Positions 1 to 7,192 of a DNA stretch of 8,387 bases are shown here, piece by piece. The number at the start of each line of letters is the position of its first letter. Positions within the stretch are counted from its first letter, which is position 1. Position numbers and translations under genes: made by a program. The stretch is taken from NCBI GenBank assembly GCA_022562855.1, contig JADFON010000059.1, forward strand, positions 1-8,387, read 5' to 3'. The stretch is from Candidatus Zhuqueibacterota bacterium. Lineage in GTDB: Bacteria > SM23-31. The notes under the pieces were generated by a model, which ran no database searches, was not told the origin of the DNA, and saw nothing but the letters and a program-made list of their open reading frames with translations.

Positions 1-382
1 TAAACATTGTCATTTGTAAAGATAATTTTAAAATAGTTACCGTCAAAATCAATGGATATTATTTTATGTGAACAATAGAGATTGCCACTTTATCAATCCG
101 AGTTCATGCGAGTTTCCATACGAATCTTTTTTCTCTTACACGCATCTAATTAAACAGAACGAATCGTCCTTACATAGTGAAGTTATAAAGATTGTGGAAC
201 TTTTCACTACAAAATTTTGTCTAAGATTATAGATTTGATTTTCCGATTTTGGGAAAAAATTATCGTAAAATATAAATTTAACGAAGTAAAATGACGATTT
301 TAACCGTATATTTAGTAGTGGCACATATTTTGTACATTAAATTGCCGGATGTTGGAAATACAATTGCAATTTTAGATCAATC
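1..382. other. AT-rich intergenic region, no supported gene
   Basis: I see no convincing gene in this stretch. The + strand has stops in every frame. The only sizeable reading frame is a 62-codon minus-strand frame at 136-324 with a GTG start, no Shine-Dalgarno sequence and a low-complexity F/I/K/N-rich translation, which I treat as chance. The region presumably holds the promoter for the gene at 383, but no single -35/-10 pair stands out. A TACAAT hexamer lies at 359-364 without a well-spaced -35 partner. It overlaps the palindrome at 362-371. Confidence 0.6.
362..371. repeat. 10-bp perfect palindrome AATTGCAATT upstream of the first gene
   Basis: AATTGCAATT is its own reverse complement. 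It ends 11 bases before the ATG at 383 and overlaps a TACAAT hexamer that could act as a -10 element. That position would suit an operator, but short AT-rich palindromes are common by chance in DNA of this composition. No second copy was noticed in front of the other genes. Confidence 0.2.
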
Positions 383-856
383 ATGAATATTTTACGCTCT
401 ATCGTTTCGAATGCACTGATCCTGAATTTTTCGGTCATATTGTGGGCGACCGTAATATGCCCGTGCAGCCAGGCAGTACATGACGAAACACAATGCGTTC
501 ACAGAAATATTTCACATTCGAAGATGACGCATTCGGGCGCCGATAGCGCTGTCATGGCGCATAAGATGGACGCCCATCAAGTTTTTAATATCATCGATAG
601 AGAACCTGCACAACTTCTGAATAAGTCTTGCTGCTGCCAGACTTTCGATGTAAAGAAAGAATCCCCGGTCAAAATTACCCCTGTTCCGCTGACCAAAACC
701 AAATCAACCAAATTCAGTCTAAAATCCGGTGATCAATTTGTTTACGATCATGGATTATTTGTTCCGGAAGAATTTGCGACATCAAATATCGAAAACCCAG
801 ATTCAAATCCCGTTGTACAACCAATTTATCTTCTCAACTCCGCATTCCTGATTTAA
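383..856 (+). CDS. Small secreted His/Met/Cys-rich protein, putative periplasmic copper-binding protein
   Basis: This 157-residue protein belongs to no family I can name. Residues 1-31 look like a Sec signal peptide: R5, a hydrophobic stretch at about 11-25, and a plausible cleavage after SQA at 29-31. The predicted mature part begins with a metal-ligand-rich segment at 33-65 containing H33, C38, H40, H45, M48, H50, M58, H60, M62 and H65. A triple-cysteine cluster follows at C83-C84-C85. The rest is a polar, Lys/Thr/Pro-rich linker and a hydrophobic C-terminal end, YLLNSAFLI. C26 and C28 lie inside the signal peptide and do not form a lipobox. There is no clear Shine-Dalgarno sequence before the ATG. 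The gene lies 193 nt ahead of the channel gene, on the same strand, in a copper-efflux locus. A role in periplasmic Cu(I)/Ag(I) binding or sensing is therefore my inference from composition and neighbours. The reading frame is well supported; the function is not. Confidence 0.7.
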   Translation: MNILRSIVSNALILNFSVILWATVICPCSQAVHDETQCVHRNISHSKMTHSGADSAVMAHKMDAHQVFNIIDREPAQLLNKSCCCQTFDVKKESPVKITPVPLTKTKSTKFSLKSGDQFVYDHGLFVPEEFATSNIENPDSNPVVQPIYLLNSAFLI

Positions 857-1049
857 TATCTTCACTTAGTATCAACGATTCACTGTATTTACTGCCGGTA
901 ACGGCAACATGCCCGAAATTTCAGCGCCCGGCGTACTAACAGGTATCCCGGATGCCGACATCTGACAGGATATTCAGAGCTAATGGCTGTTGCGGGATAA
1001 CCGGCAGGTCAATGTAACTTTTAAATACTAATTACACAGGAATACTACA
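857..1049 (+). other. Structured intergenic leader before the channel gene
   Basis: This 193-nt gap has no gene but strong complementarity. CTGCCGGT (892-899) pairs perfectly with ACCGGCAG (1000-1007). TATCCCG (944-950) pairs with CGGGATA (993-999), so 993-1007 would be one continuous 3' strand shared by two helices. Inside the second helix, GATG-CCGA-CATC (951-962) forms a small hairpin. The 5' strand of the first helix can alternatively fold locally as TGCCG-GTAA-CGGCA (893-906). The channel-gene ribosome-binding site (AGGAA, 1038-1042) lies about 30 nt downstream. There is no T-run after any of these hairpins, so this is not an ordinary intrinsic terminator. It could be an RNA leader, an mRNA-processing element, or a degenerate dispersed repeat. 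I recognise no known riboswitch. Confidence 0.35.
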
Positions 1050-2402
1050 ATGCGTAGTTCAATAAAATCAGCCGTTTTGTCCCGAAAGGGATGGCTCATG
1101 CTATTAGCGGTAACCGTTTTGTCCGCAGTGTCTATGAAGGCGAATCAAGCAGAGATAAAGAGCGCTATAAGTCAGAAAAAATCTATAAATATGACGGGCG
1201 GCAAAACTGCAATCCAGGACAAGAGAGTTACGCTTGAGTCGCTCATTGAAGAGGCGCTTGACCGAAATCTGAAAATCAAGACACAGGAGAATCATTGGGA
1301 ATCGTCGAAATTAAAAATTCCGCAGGCAGGAGCATGGATGGATCCGAAATTGAATATCTCTATTATGAATTTTCCTTATTCCGATTTCACTTTTAGTTCC
1401 GAACCGATGACAATGAAGCAGATTTCTCTGACTCAGACTTTTCCATTCCCCGGTATAAACTCTCTTAAAGAACGGGTTGCGGAGGAAGAATCGGAAACGG
1501 AAGCTTATATGGTTTCCGATACGCGTAACAGTGTTGTGAGAGGTGTTTCGATAGCTTATTACGATTTATTCTTTATTGATAAATCAATCGAAATCACTCT
1601 CAAAAACAAGCGATTGTTAAATGAATATATCATAAATACATCCAAAAAATACGAAGTCGGCAATGGTTTGCAGCAAGATGTTTTCAAGGCGCAGGTGGCA
1701 TTTAGCAAACTTCTTGATAAATTGATCAGCTTGAGAAAGCGCCGGGAAGCAATTACAGCGAGGTTAAATTCACTCCTCAACAGACCAATGACGGATACGG
1801 TGGGCGAACTTTCTGATATTAAACATGAGCAGGCGGCGCTTGATGCACAGTCTCTGCAGTCGATCGCAGTTGCAAACAGACCGATGCTTCAAGCGCTTGG
1901 CACAACCGTTGACCGGAACAGGACTGCGTATGAGCTGGCGTTAAAACAAAACTTTCCCGAATTCGGCATCGGATTGGTATACGGTCAGAGAGACAACCGG
2001 AGGGATTTTTTTACCGTGCAGTTTTCAGTTGGTCTGCCATTGTGGAAAAACCGCAAACAGGACAAAAAAATTGATGAGTCGGTAAGCAATATCAGCGCCG
2101 CTGAAAGTATGTATGAGGATTCCAGGACAACAATTTACGGTCAAATCGGCGAGTTAGTCGCTTTGTTAGAAGAATCGGACGAACGTCTTGAGCTTCTCAA
2201 GAATGTTATTATCCCGCAGGCAACACAGTCATTGATTTCAGCAACCTCTGCATACCAGGTGAACAGGATAGATTTTTTGACACTGCTCAATAACCAGATT
2301 ACTCTTTTCGATTTTGAAGTGGACTATTTTCGTTTACTGACAGAGTACAAAAAAAACCTGTCCAATTTAGAATATGTAGTTGGACAATCTTTAACAAATT
2401 AA
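1050..2402 (+). CDS. cusC: CusC/TolC-family outer-membrane efflux channel
   Basis: This 450-residue outer-membrane factor would form the trimeric exit duct of the tripartite efflux pump. Residues 1-34 resemble a signal peptide: basic K6/R12/K13, a hydrophobic core at about 15-28, and cleavage probably near ANQA. Two outer-membrane-efflux repeats follow. The first carries the typical YEVGNGLQQDVFKAQV segment, and the second ends with YQVNRIDFLTLLNNQ followed by a long helix and LEYVVGQ. Such Y-x-x-G/N...D-hydrophobic elements are hallmarks of the TolC fold. E. coli CusC is a lipoprotein, but no lipobox cysteine is visible here, so this channel is probably not lipidated. The ATG is preceded by AGGAA at 1038-1042 with suitable spacing. 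The adaptor gene starts 22 nt after the stop codon. The symbol rests largely on the neighbouring cusB/cusA-like genes, because TolC-family sequences are poor guides to substrate. Confidence 0.9.
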   Translation: MRSSIKSAVLSRKGWLMLLAVTVLSAVSMKANQAEIKSAISQKKSINMTGGKTAIQDKRVTLESLIEEALDRNLKIKTQENHWESSKLKIPQAGAWMDPKLNISIMNFPYSDFTFSSEPMTMKQISLTQTFPFPGINSLKERVAEEESETEAYMVSDTRNSVVRGVSIAYYDLFFIDKSIEITLKNKRLLNEYIINTSKKYEVGNGLQQDVFKAQVAFSKLLDKLISLRKRREAITARLNSLLNRPMTDTVGELSDIKHEQAALDAQSLQSIAVANRPMLQALGTTVDRNRTAYELALKQNFPEFGIGLVYGQRDNRRDFFTVQFSVGLPLWKNRKQDKKIDESVSNISAAESMYEDSRTTIYGQIGELVALLEESDERLELLKNVIIPQATQSLISATSAYQVNRIDFLTLLNNQITLFDFEVDYFRLLTEYKKNLSNLEYVVGQSLTN

Positions 2403-2412
2403 TAAGAGATAC

Positions 2413-2418
2413 AAGGAG
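2413..2418 (+). promoter_or_regulatory. Shine-Dalgarno AAGGAG that decides the adaptor start
   Basis: AAGGAG ends 6 nt before the ATG at 2425 but only 3 nt before the in-frame TTG at 2422. The spacing favours the ATG, giving a 518-residue protein rather than 519. Confidence 0.75.
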
Positions 2419-2424
2419 TTTTTG

Positions 2425-3981
2425 ATGTCTGATAAAAGCAATAACACGAAATGGGTGGTAATTATCATTTTTATTATCCTTGGACAATGGGCGTTCCACA
2501 GGTATGACGTCTGGGACACGGTTTTCAGCCCGGGCGGAGAAGAGTCTTCCGGCAGGACAATTGCCTACTGGGTTGCTCCCATGGACCCGACTTACATATC
2601 CGAGCAACCGGGAAAATCACCGATGGGTATGGATCTCGTACCGGTTTATGAAGACGAAATAAATACGCTGAACATTTCGCCTGATGGGAAAGAAGTAAAC
2701 CCGGGTCAGATAACGATTGACCCGGTGACCGTCCAGAACATGGGTGTGCGTTCCGTTATCGCAGAAAGAAGAAAACTTTCAAAAAAAATCAGGGCTGTCG
2801 GTCAGGTGGCTTACGATGAAACACGGATATACGGCGTGACAACAAAAATATCCGGATGGGCTGAAAAGATGTATGTTGATTACGTCGGTCAGTCTGTACA
2901 AAAAGGCGATCCGTTGATCGATCTGTACAGTCCCGAATTGGTCTCCACACAGGAAGAGTACCTTCAGGCATTAAAATTCAAGGAGTATTTTAAAGGTGAT
3001 GCTTTTTCGGAAGCGGCTCAGCAGGCTGTCGATATTCTTGCCTCGACAAAAAAACGGCTGCAACTCTGGGACATCACGGACGAGCAGATTGAAGAACTGG
3101 AAAGGACTCAGGAGGTCAAAAAGAGCACCACTATCTACACCCCGGTCAGCGGGATTGTTAAACTCAAGATGATCAACGAAGGTGAACGGGTTTCCCCCAA
3201 CATGCACCTTTACGAAATAGCCGATCTATCCAATGTCTGGGTCATAGTTGACATATATGAATATGAATTTCCCTGGATAGAACTCGGTCAGTCTGTCGTT
3301 ATGACTCTAATCTCTTTCCCAGGAAGGAAATTTTCAGGGAAAATCACCTTTATTTATCCCTTTATGAACCCGAAGACAAGGACAATCCAGGTAAGATTCG
3401 AATTCGACAATCCCGGCATGCTTCTCAAACCGAACATGTATGCGAACGTGGAAATAGAATCAACCGCTAAGAATGAAGAAACTGTAATACCGGTGAGTGC
3501 TGTCATCCTCACAGGGGAACGGAATATCATAATCATCGATATGGGCGAGGGAAAATTTGAGCCCCGTGAAGTAACCATCGGCATAGAATCCGATGGATAT
3601 TACACCGTGTTGGAGGGACTCTCTGCAGGAGAAAAAGTTGTTGTCTCGGCTCAATTTCTCTTTGATTCGGAAAGCCGGTTGAGAGAAGCGCAGATGAAAA
3701 TGCTTGCCCCCAATTACGGGTCAATCCCCGGATCGACTCCCGACTCGTCCAAAACTCAAATCCGCAAAAAAGAGTCACCAGAGGAAGAATCTCAGCTGGT
3801 GACCTTGATCGGTGAGGGAGAAATGCTCTATACTTGTCTAATGAAGGACGAAATGGTATTTTCCGCGAATCCGGGAATATGCCCGGAATGCGGTATGAAT
3901 CTTGTCGCTATGGATGATGATGATAGAAAACGATTGGATGACCTTCTAAAGAGGTACGAGGTAAAGAGAATAAAAGAATAA
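2425..3981 (+). CDS. cusB: CusB-type RND periplasmic adaptor (membrane fusion protein) with N- and C-terminal heavy-metal-binding domains
   Basis: This 518-residue adaptor would link the inner-membrane pump to the outer-membrane channel and help pass Cu(I)/Ag(I) to the pump. Residues 10-24 form a hydrophobic anchor or uncleaved signal. An HMBD at 48-75 contains APMDP and GKSPMGMDLVP. M53, M67 and M69 match the metal-binding methionines M49/M64/M66 of E. coli CusB, and the segment has no cysteine. The barrel-sandwich (lipoyl) half domains lie around 136-172 and 234-265, flanking an alpha-hairpin at about 173-232. Beta-barrel and membrane-proximal domains extend to about 428. Unlike E. coli CusB, the protein continues through a Pro/Ser/Glu-rich linker (about 429-458) into a second HMBD at 469-496, with C471, M473, M477, C486, C489 and M491, and a charged tail. 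The ATG at 2425 is preferred over the TTG at 2422 because of Shine-Dalgarno spacing. The RND pump gene follows after 48 nt. Confidence 0.95.
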   Translation: MSDKSNNTKWVVIIIFIILGQWAFHRYDVWDTVFSPGGEESSGRTIAYWVAPMDPTYISEQPGKSPMGMDLVPVYEDEINTLNISPDGKEVNPGQITIDPVTVQNMGVRSVIAERRKLSKKIRAVGQVAYDETRIYGVTTKISGWAEKMYVDYVGQSVQKGDPLIDLYSPELVSTQEEYLQALKFKEYFKGDAFSEAAQQAVDILASTKKRLQLWDITDEQIEELERTQEVKKSTTIYTPVSGIVKLKMINEGERVSPNMHLYEIADLSNVWVIVDIYEYEFPWIELGQSVVMTLISFPGRKFSGKITFIYPFMNPKTRTIQVRFEFDNPGMLLKPNMYANVEIESTAKNEETVIPVSAVILTGERNIIIIDMGEGKFEPREVTIGIESDGYYTVLEGLSAGEKVVVSAQFLFDSESRLREAQMKMLAPNYGSIPGSTPDSSKTQIRKKESPEEESQLVTLIGEGEMLYTCLMKDEMVFSANPGICPECGMNLVAMDDDDRKRLDDLLKRYEVKRIKE

Positions 3982-4029
3982 TGAAAAAACATGGAAAATA
4001 TTAATTTTTGCTCTTGAGGTGTATGTATC

Positions 4030-7000
4030 ATGTTAGAAAAAATCATAGAAGCATCGATAAGAAATAAATTGCTGGTGATAATACTGACCTTGTGTACGGT
4101 AGTTATCGGCATTTATTCGGTAGCAAACATATCTCTGGACGCGATTCCGGATTTGAGTGACGTTCAGGTGATAATTCTTACCGAATATCCCGGTCGTGCT
4201 CCCCAGATAGTCGAAGACCAGATAACCTATCCTTTGACTACCCAGATGTTGTCCGTTCCCTATGCTAAAACCGTCCGGGGGTATTCGTTTTTCGGTTTAT
4301 CATTTGTATACATAATATTTGAGGACGGAACCGACATGTACTGGGCACGCAGCCGAGTGTTGGAATACCTGAATTTTGCATCGAGCCGTCTCCCGTCGGA
4401 TGTTACGCCACAATTGGGACCCGACGCAACCGGTGTGGGCTGGGCGTTTGAATATGTTGTAGAAAGCGACCGGCACAATCTCGCCGAATTACGTTCTATC
4501 CAGGACTGGCTGCTTAGATACGAGTTGTCTTCCGTTCCCGGGGTTGCCGAAGTGGCGAGTATCGGCGGATTTGTCAAACAGTACCAAATCGAAGTAGACC
4601 CGAACAAGCTTCTCGCTTATAACATTTCACTCAATGTTATAAAAAAAGCTGTCCAGCGGAATAACAACGAAGTCGGAGGAAAACTCATCGAGTTGGCTGA
4701 AACCGAATTTATGGTCAGGGGTAACGGTTATATTACCTCTATCGATGATTTGAAAAAAATTGCGGTATCGGTGAACGAGAAAGGCATACCTGTTCTTTTG
4801 CGTGATATCGCACATATAAGTCTCGGTCCCGAATTACGGCGCGGGATAGCCGAACTGAACGGATTGGGTGAAACTGTTGGCGGGATAGTGATTATACGAT
4901 ACGGCGAGAACGCCCTGAAGGTCATCAATGCGGTTAAAGAGAAACTCGAAGAAATCAAATCCGCCCTGCCGGAGGGGGTAGTAATCAAACCGGTATATGA
5001 CCGGACAAACCTCATCAAACGAGCCATAAACAACCTCACTGATACGCTTACTGAAGAAGGTATTGTTGTGATTCTGGTCTGCATCGTGTTCCTGCTTCAC
5101 TTCCGGAGCGCATTTGTCGCTATCTTAGCCCTTCCGTTAAGTATTCTTGTTGCGTTTATCGTGATGTCGTATATGAATATCAATGCCAACATTATGTCCC
5201 TGGGAGGCATCGCGATTGCAATCGGAGTTCTTGTCGATGCAGCGGTGGTTATGATAGAGAATACCCACAAACACATAGAGCGGGATGGGGGCAAAAAGGA
5301 GCATTGGCAAATTGTTACCGAGGCTGCAAAGGAGGTCGGTCCCGCATTATTTTATTCACTGCTTATCGTAACTTTGTCCTTTATTCCGGTTTTTACCCTT
5401 CAGGCGCAGGAAGGGCGTTTATTCAAACCTCTTGCCTTTACCTACACCTTATCCCTTGGGGCGTCCGCTATCATAGCAATTACGGTTGTTCCGATTCTTC
5501 TTGGACTGCTTATCCGGGGAAAAATCAGACCTGAATCAAAAAATCCTCTCAGCCGGGCTTTGATTTGGATTTACAGACCGGTCATTAAAGGCGTTCTTAA
5601 GTATAAGAAAACAACGATACTTGCCGCTATTGTGGTGCTGCTTATCACTATATTTCCTTTCAGGCAGCTTGGAACCGAATTTATGCCCCCGCTAAACGAA
5701 GGGGACCTGCTGTATATGCCGACAACGGATCCAGGTATTTCAATAACTAAGGCGCGAGAACTCCTGCAGCAGACAGACAAAATTATCGCACAATTTCCTG
5801 AAGTGGAAATGGTGTTCGGCAAAATCGGCAGAGCTGAAACCGCAACAGACCCTGCTCCGCTGAGCATGATCGAAACTATAATTACCCTAAAACCGGAAGA
5901 AGACTGGCGACCCGGAATGACGATAGAAAAAATCGTTGAAGGATTGGATAAAACTCTACAGTTTCCCGGATTGACAAACTCATGGACTATGCCGATCATT
6001 ACACGTATCGATATGCTCTCAACCGGGATAAAAACTCCTGTAGGGATAAAAGTAATCGGAAAGGACCTTGCCGTCCTTGAAGAGATCGGTAAACAAATAG
6101 CAGCAGTGGCAAAAAGTATCCCCGGCACTGCAAGCACATTCTCGGAAAAATCGGTTGGCGGAAATTATCTCGATATTGACATTGACCGCGATGCAATTTC
6201 GCGGTACGGTCTCTCTATCGGGGATGTCCAGGACGTGATCCAATCAGCTATCGGGGGTATGAATATTTCCACAAGCGTGGAAGGTCGTGAGAGGTATCCG
6301 ATAAATCTCCGGTACCCCAGGGAGTTCCGGGACACACCCGATAAGTTGAAAAGAATTTTAATTCCGACTTCCCGCGGTGAACAGATACCGCTTGCGCAGC
6401 TTGCGAACATTTCTATAAGTAAAGGGCCCCCCGTAATAAAAAGTGAAAACGCCCGTCCCAATGTCTGGGTGTATATCGACATTCGGAATATAGATGTTGG
6501 GACATACGTCAAACAAGCAAAAGAAATCATCGAGTCGCGTGTTCAGTTACCGCCGGGTTATCATTTGAAATGGAGCGGACAATGGGAATATATCGAAAGA
6601 GCTAACAAACGGCTCCGGCTGGTGGTTCCGTTGACTTTACTGATAATATTTATACTCTTGTTTCTCAATTTCAAAAAAGTGTGGGAGGCGCTTCTTGTAA
6701 TGCTATCTGTCCCATTTTCCCTTGTTGGCGGTATCTGGTTTATGTACTTTCTGGATTACAATATGAGTGTCGCAGTATGGATCGGTTTCCTGGCGCTTGC
6801 CGGTCTTGCAGCCGAAACCGGTGTGGTAATGATACTCTATATCGACAATGAGTACAAAAGATTGAAAAATGCGAAAGGAAGCGAATTCGGTATCAAGGAC
6901 GTTTATGACGCGGTAATGTCGGGCGCGGTAGACAGGGTCCGACCGAAAATGATGACTGTTACGACAACCCTGTTCGCCCTGGTACCCATTCTATGGAGTA

Positions 7001-7152
7001 CCGGAGCCGGAGCACAGGTTTGGAAACGCATAGCGGCGCCAATGATCGGAGGACTGATAACTTCCACGATATTGACACTAATAGTTATTCCGGTGATTTA
7101 CACAATGGTTAAAGAATTCAGTTTTAACCGCGAATTAAAACGAATAAAATAA
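4030..7152 (+). CDS. cusA: CusA-type heavy-metal efflux RND pump (Cu+/Ag+)
   Basis: This 1040-residue protein has the full length expected for a CusA-type, proton-driven inner-membrane RND transporter; the homotrimer exports monovalent copper or silver from the periplasm. The first transmembrane helix is at about 12-30. A membrane block starts near residue 344, and its TM4 carries AIAIGVLVDAAVVMIEN, the form typical of the monovalent-metal (HME4) group. D403, E929 and K973 match the proton-relay residues D405/E939/K984 of E. coli CusA. The three substrate methionines are all present: M563 (LLYMP), M613 (APLSMIE) and M662 (RIDMLSTG), at the same spacing as CusA M573/M623/M672. Other conserved CusA-like stretches include GKIGRAETATDPAP, EEDWRPGMT and TENARP-like SENARP. 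The start has GAGG at 4016-4019, about 10 nt upstream. The frame is intact throughout, with no truncation. It lies between the adaptor and a secreted metal-binding protein, in one apparent operon. Confidence 0.97.
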   Translation: MLEKIIEASIRNKLLVIILTLCTVVIGIYSVANISLDAIPDLSDVQVIILTEYPGRAPQIVEDQITYPLTTQMLSVPYAKTVRGYSFFGLSFVYIIFEDGTDMYWARSRVLEYLNFASSRLPSDVTPQLGPDATGVGWAFEYVVESDRHNLAELRSIQDWLLRYELSSVPGVAEVASIGGFVKQYQIEVDPNKLLAYNISLNVIKKAVQRNNNEVGGKLIELAETEFMVRGNGYITSIDDLKKIAVSVNEKGIPVLLRDIAHISLGPELRRGIAELNGLGETVGGIVIIRYGENALKVINAVKEKLEEIKSALPEGVVIKPVYDRTNLIKRAINNLTDTLTEEGIVVILVCIVFLLHFRSAFVAILALPLSILVAFIVMSYMNINANIMSLGGIAIAIGVLVDAAVVMIENTHKHIERDGGKKEHWQIVTEAAKEVGPALFYSLLIVTLSFIPVFTLQAQEGRLFKPLAFTYTLSLGASAIIAITVVPILLGLLIRGKIRPESKNPLSRALIWIYRPVIKGVLKYKKTTILAAIVVLLITIFPFRQLGTEFMPPLNEGDLLYMPTTDPGISITKARELLQQTDKIIAQFPEVEMVFGKIGRAETATDPAPLSMIETIITLKPEEDWRPGMTIEKIVEGLDKTLQFPGLTNSWTMPIITRIDMLSTGIKTPVGIKVIGKDLAVLEEIGKQIAAVAKSIPGTASTFSEKSVGGNYLDIDIDRDAISRYGLSIGDVQDVIQSAIGGMNISTSVEGRERYPINLRYPREFRDTPDKLKRILIPTSRGEQIPLAQLANISISKGPPVIKSENARPNVWVYIDIRNIDVGTYVKQAKEIIESRVQLPPGYHLKWSGQWEYIERANKRLRLVVPLTLLIIFILLFLNFKKVWEALLVMLSVPFSLVGGIWFMYFLDYNMSVAVWIGFLALAGLAAETGVVMILYIDNEYKRLKNAKGSEFGIKDVYDAVMSGAVDRVRPKMMTVTTTLFALVPILWSTGAGAQVWKRIAAPMIGGLITSTILTLIVIPVIYTMVKEFSFNRELKRIK

Positions 7153-7177
7153 AAATCAGTACTTTTAACACAAATCA

Positions 7178-7183
7178 GGTGGA
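7178..7183 (+). promoter_or_regulatory. Shine-Dalgarno AGGTGG that decides the start of the periplasmic protein
   Basis: AGGTGG lies 9 nt before the ATG at 7193. It directly abuts the alternative in-frame TTG at 7184, leaving that codon no usable spacing. The ATG is therefore preferred, giving 189 residues beginning MKAKVY, a normal signal-peptide start. Confidence 0.7.
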
Positions 7184-7192
7184 TTGGAAATC

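Noticed and set aside
7-34. Possible promoter at the left edge (TTGTCA with TAAAAT, 16-nt spacing)
   Set aside because: It lies about 350 nt from the first gene in very AT-rich DNA, where such matches are expected by chance.
136-324. 62-codon minus-strand reading frame in the left intergenic region
   Set aside because: GTG start, no Shine-Dalgarno sequence, low-complexity F/I/N/K-rich translation in AT-rich DNA, and no recognisable motif.
893-906. TGCCG-GTAA-CGGCA hairpin as a terminator for the first gene
   Set aside because: Only a 5-bp stem, with no T-run after it on either strand.
932-1005. Integron attC site or a known riboswitch (cobalamin, TPP) in the structured gap
   Set aside because: No RYYYAAC/GTTRRRY core pair, and the conserved boxes of these riboswitch classes are not present.
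2422-2424. TTG as the adaptor start codon
   Set aside because: Only 3 nt from AAGGAG; the adjacent ATG at 2425 has normal spacing.
3981-4004. 7-codon frame (MKKHGKY) overlapping the adaptor stop codon
   Set aside because: Too short, and no evidence of translation beyond the TAATG overlap. It might serve as a leader peptide, but nothing supports this.
5571-6137. 188-codon minus-strand frame inside cusA
   Set aside because: It is antisense to a strongly conserved part of the pump and its translation has no recognisable domain; it is a shadow of the codon pattern.
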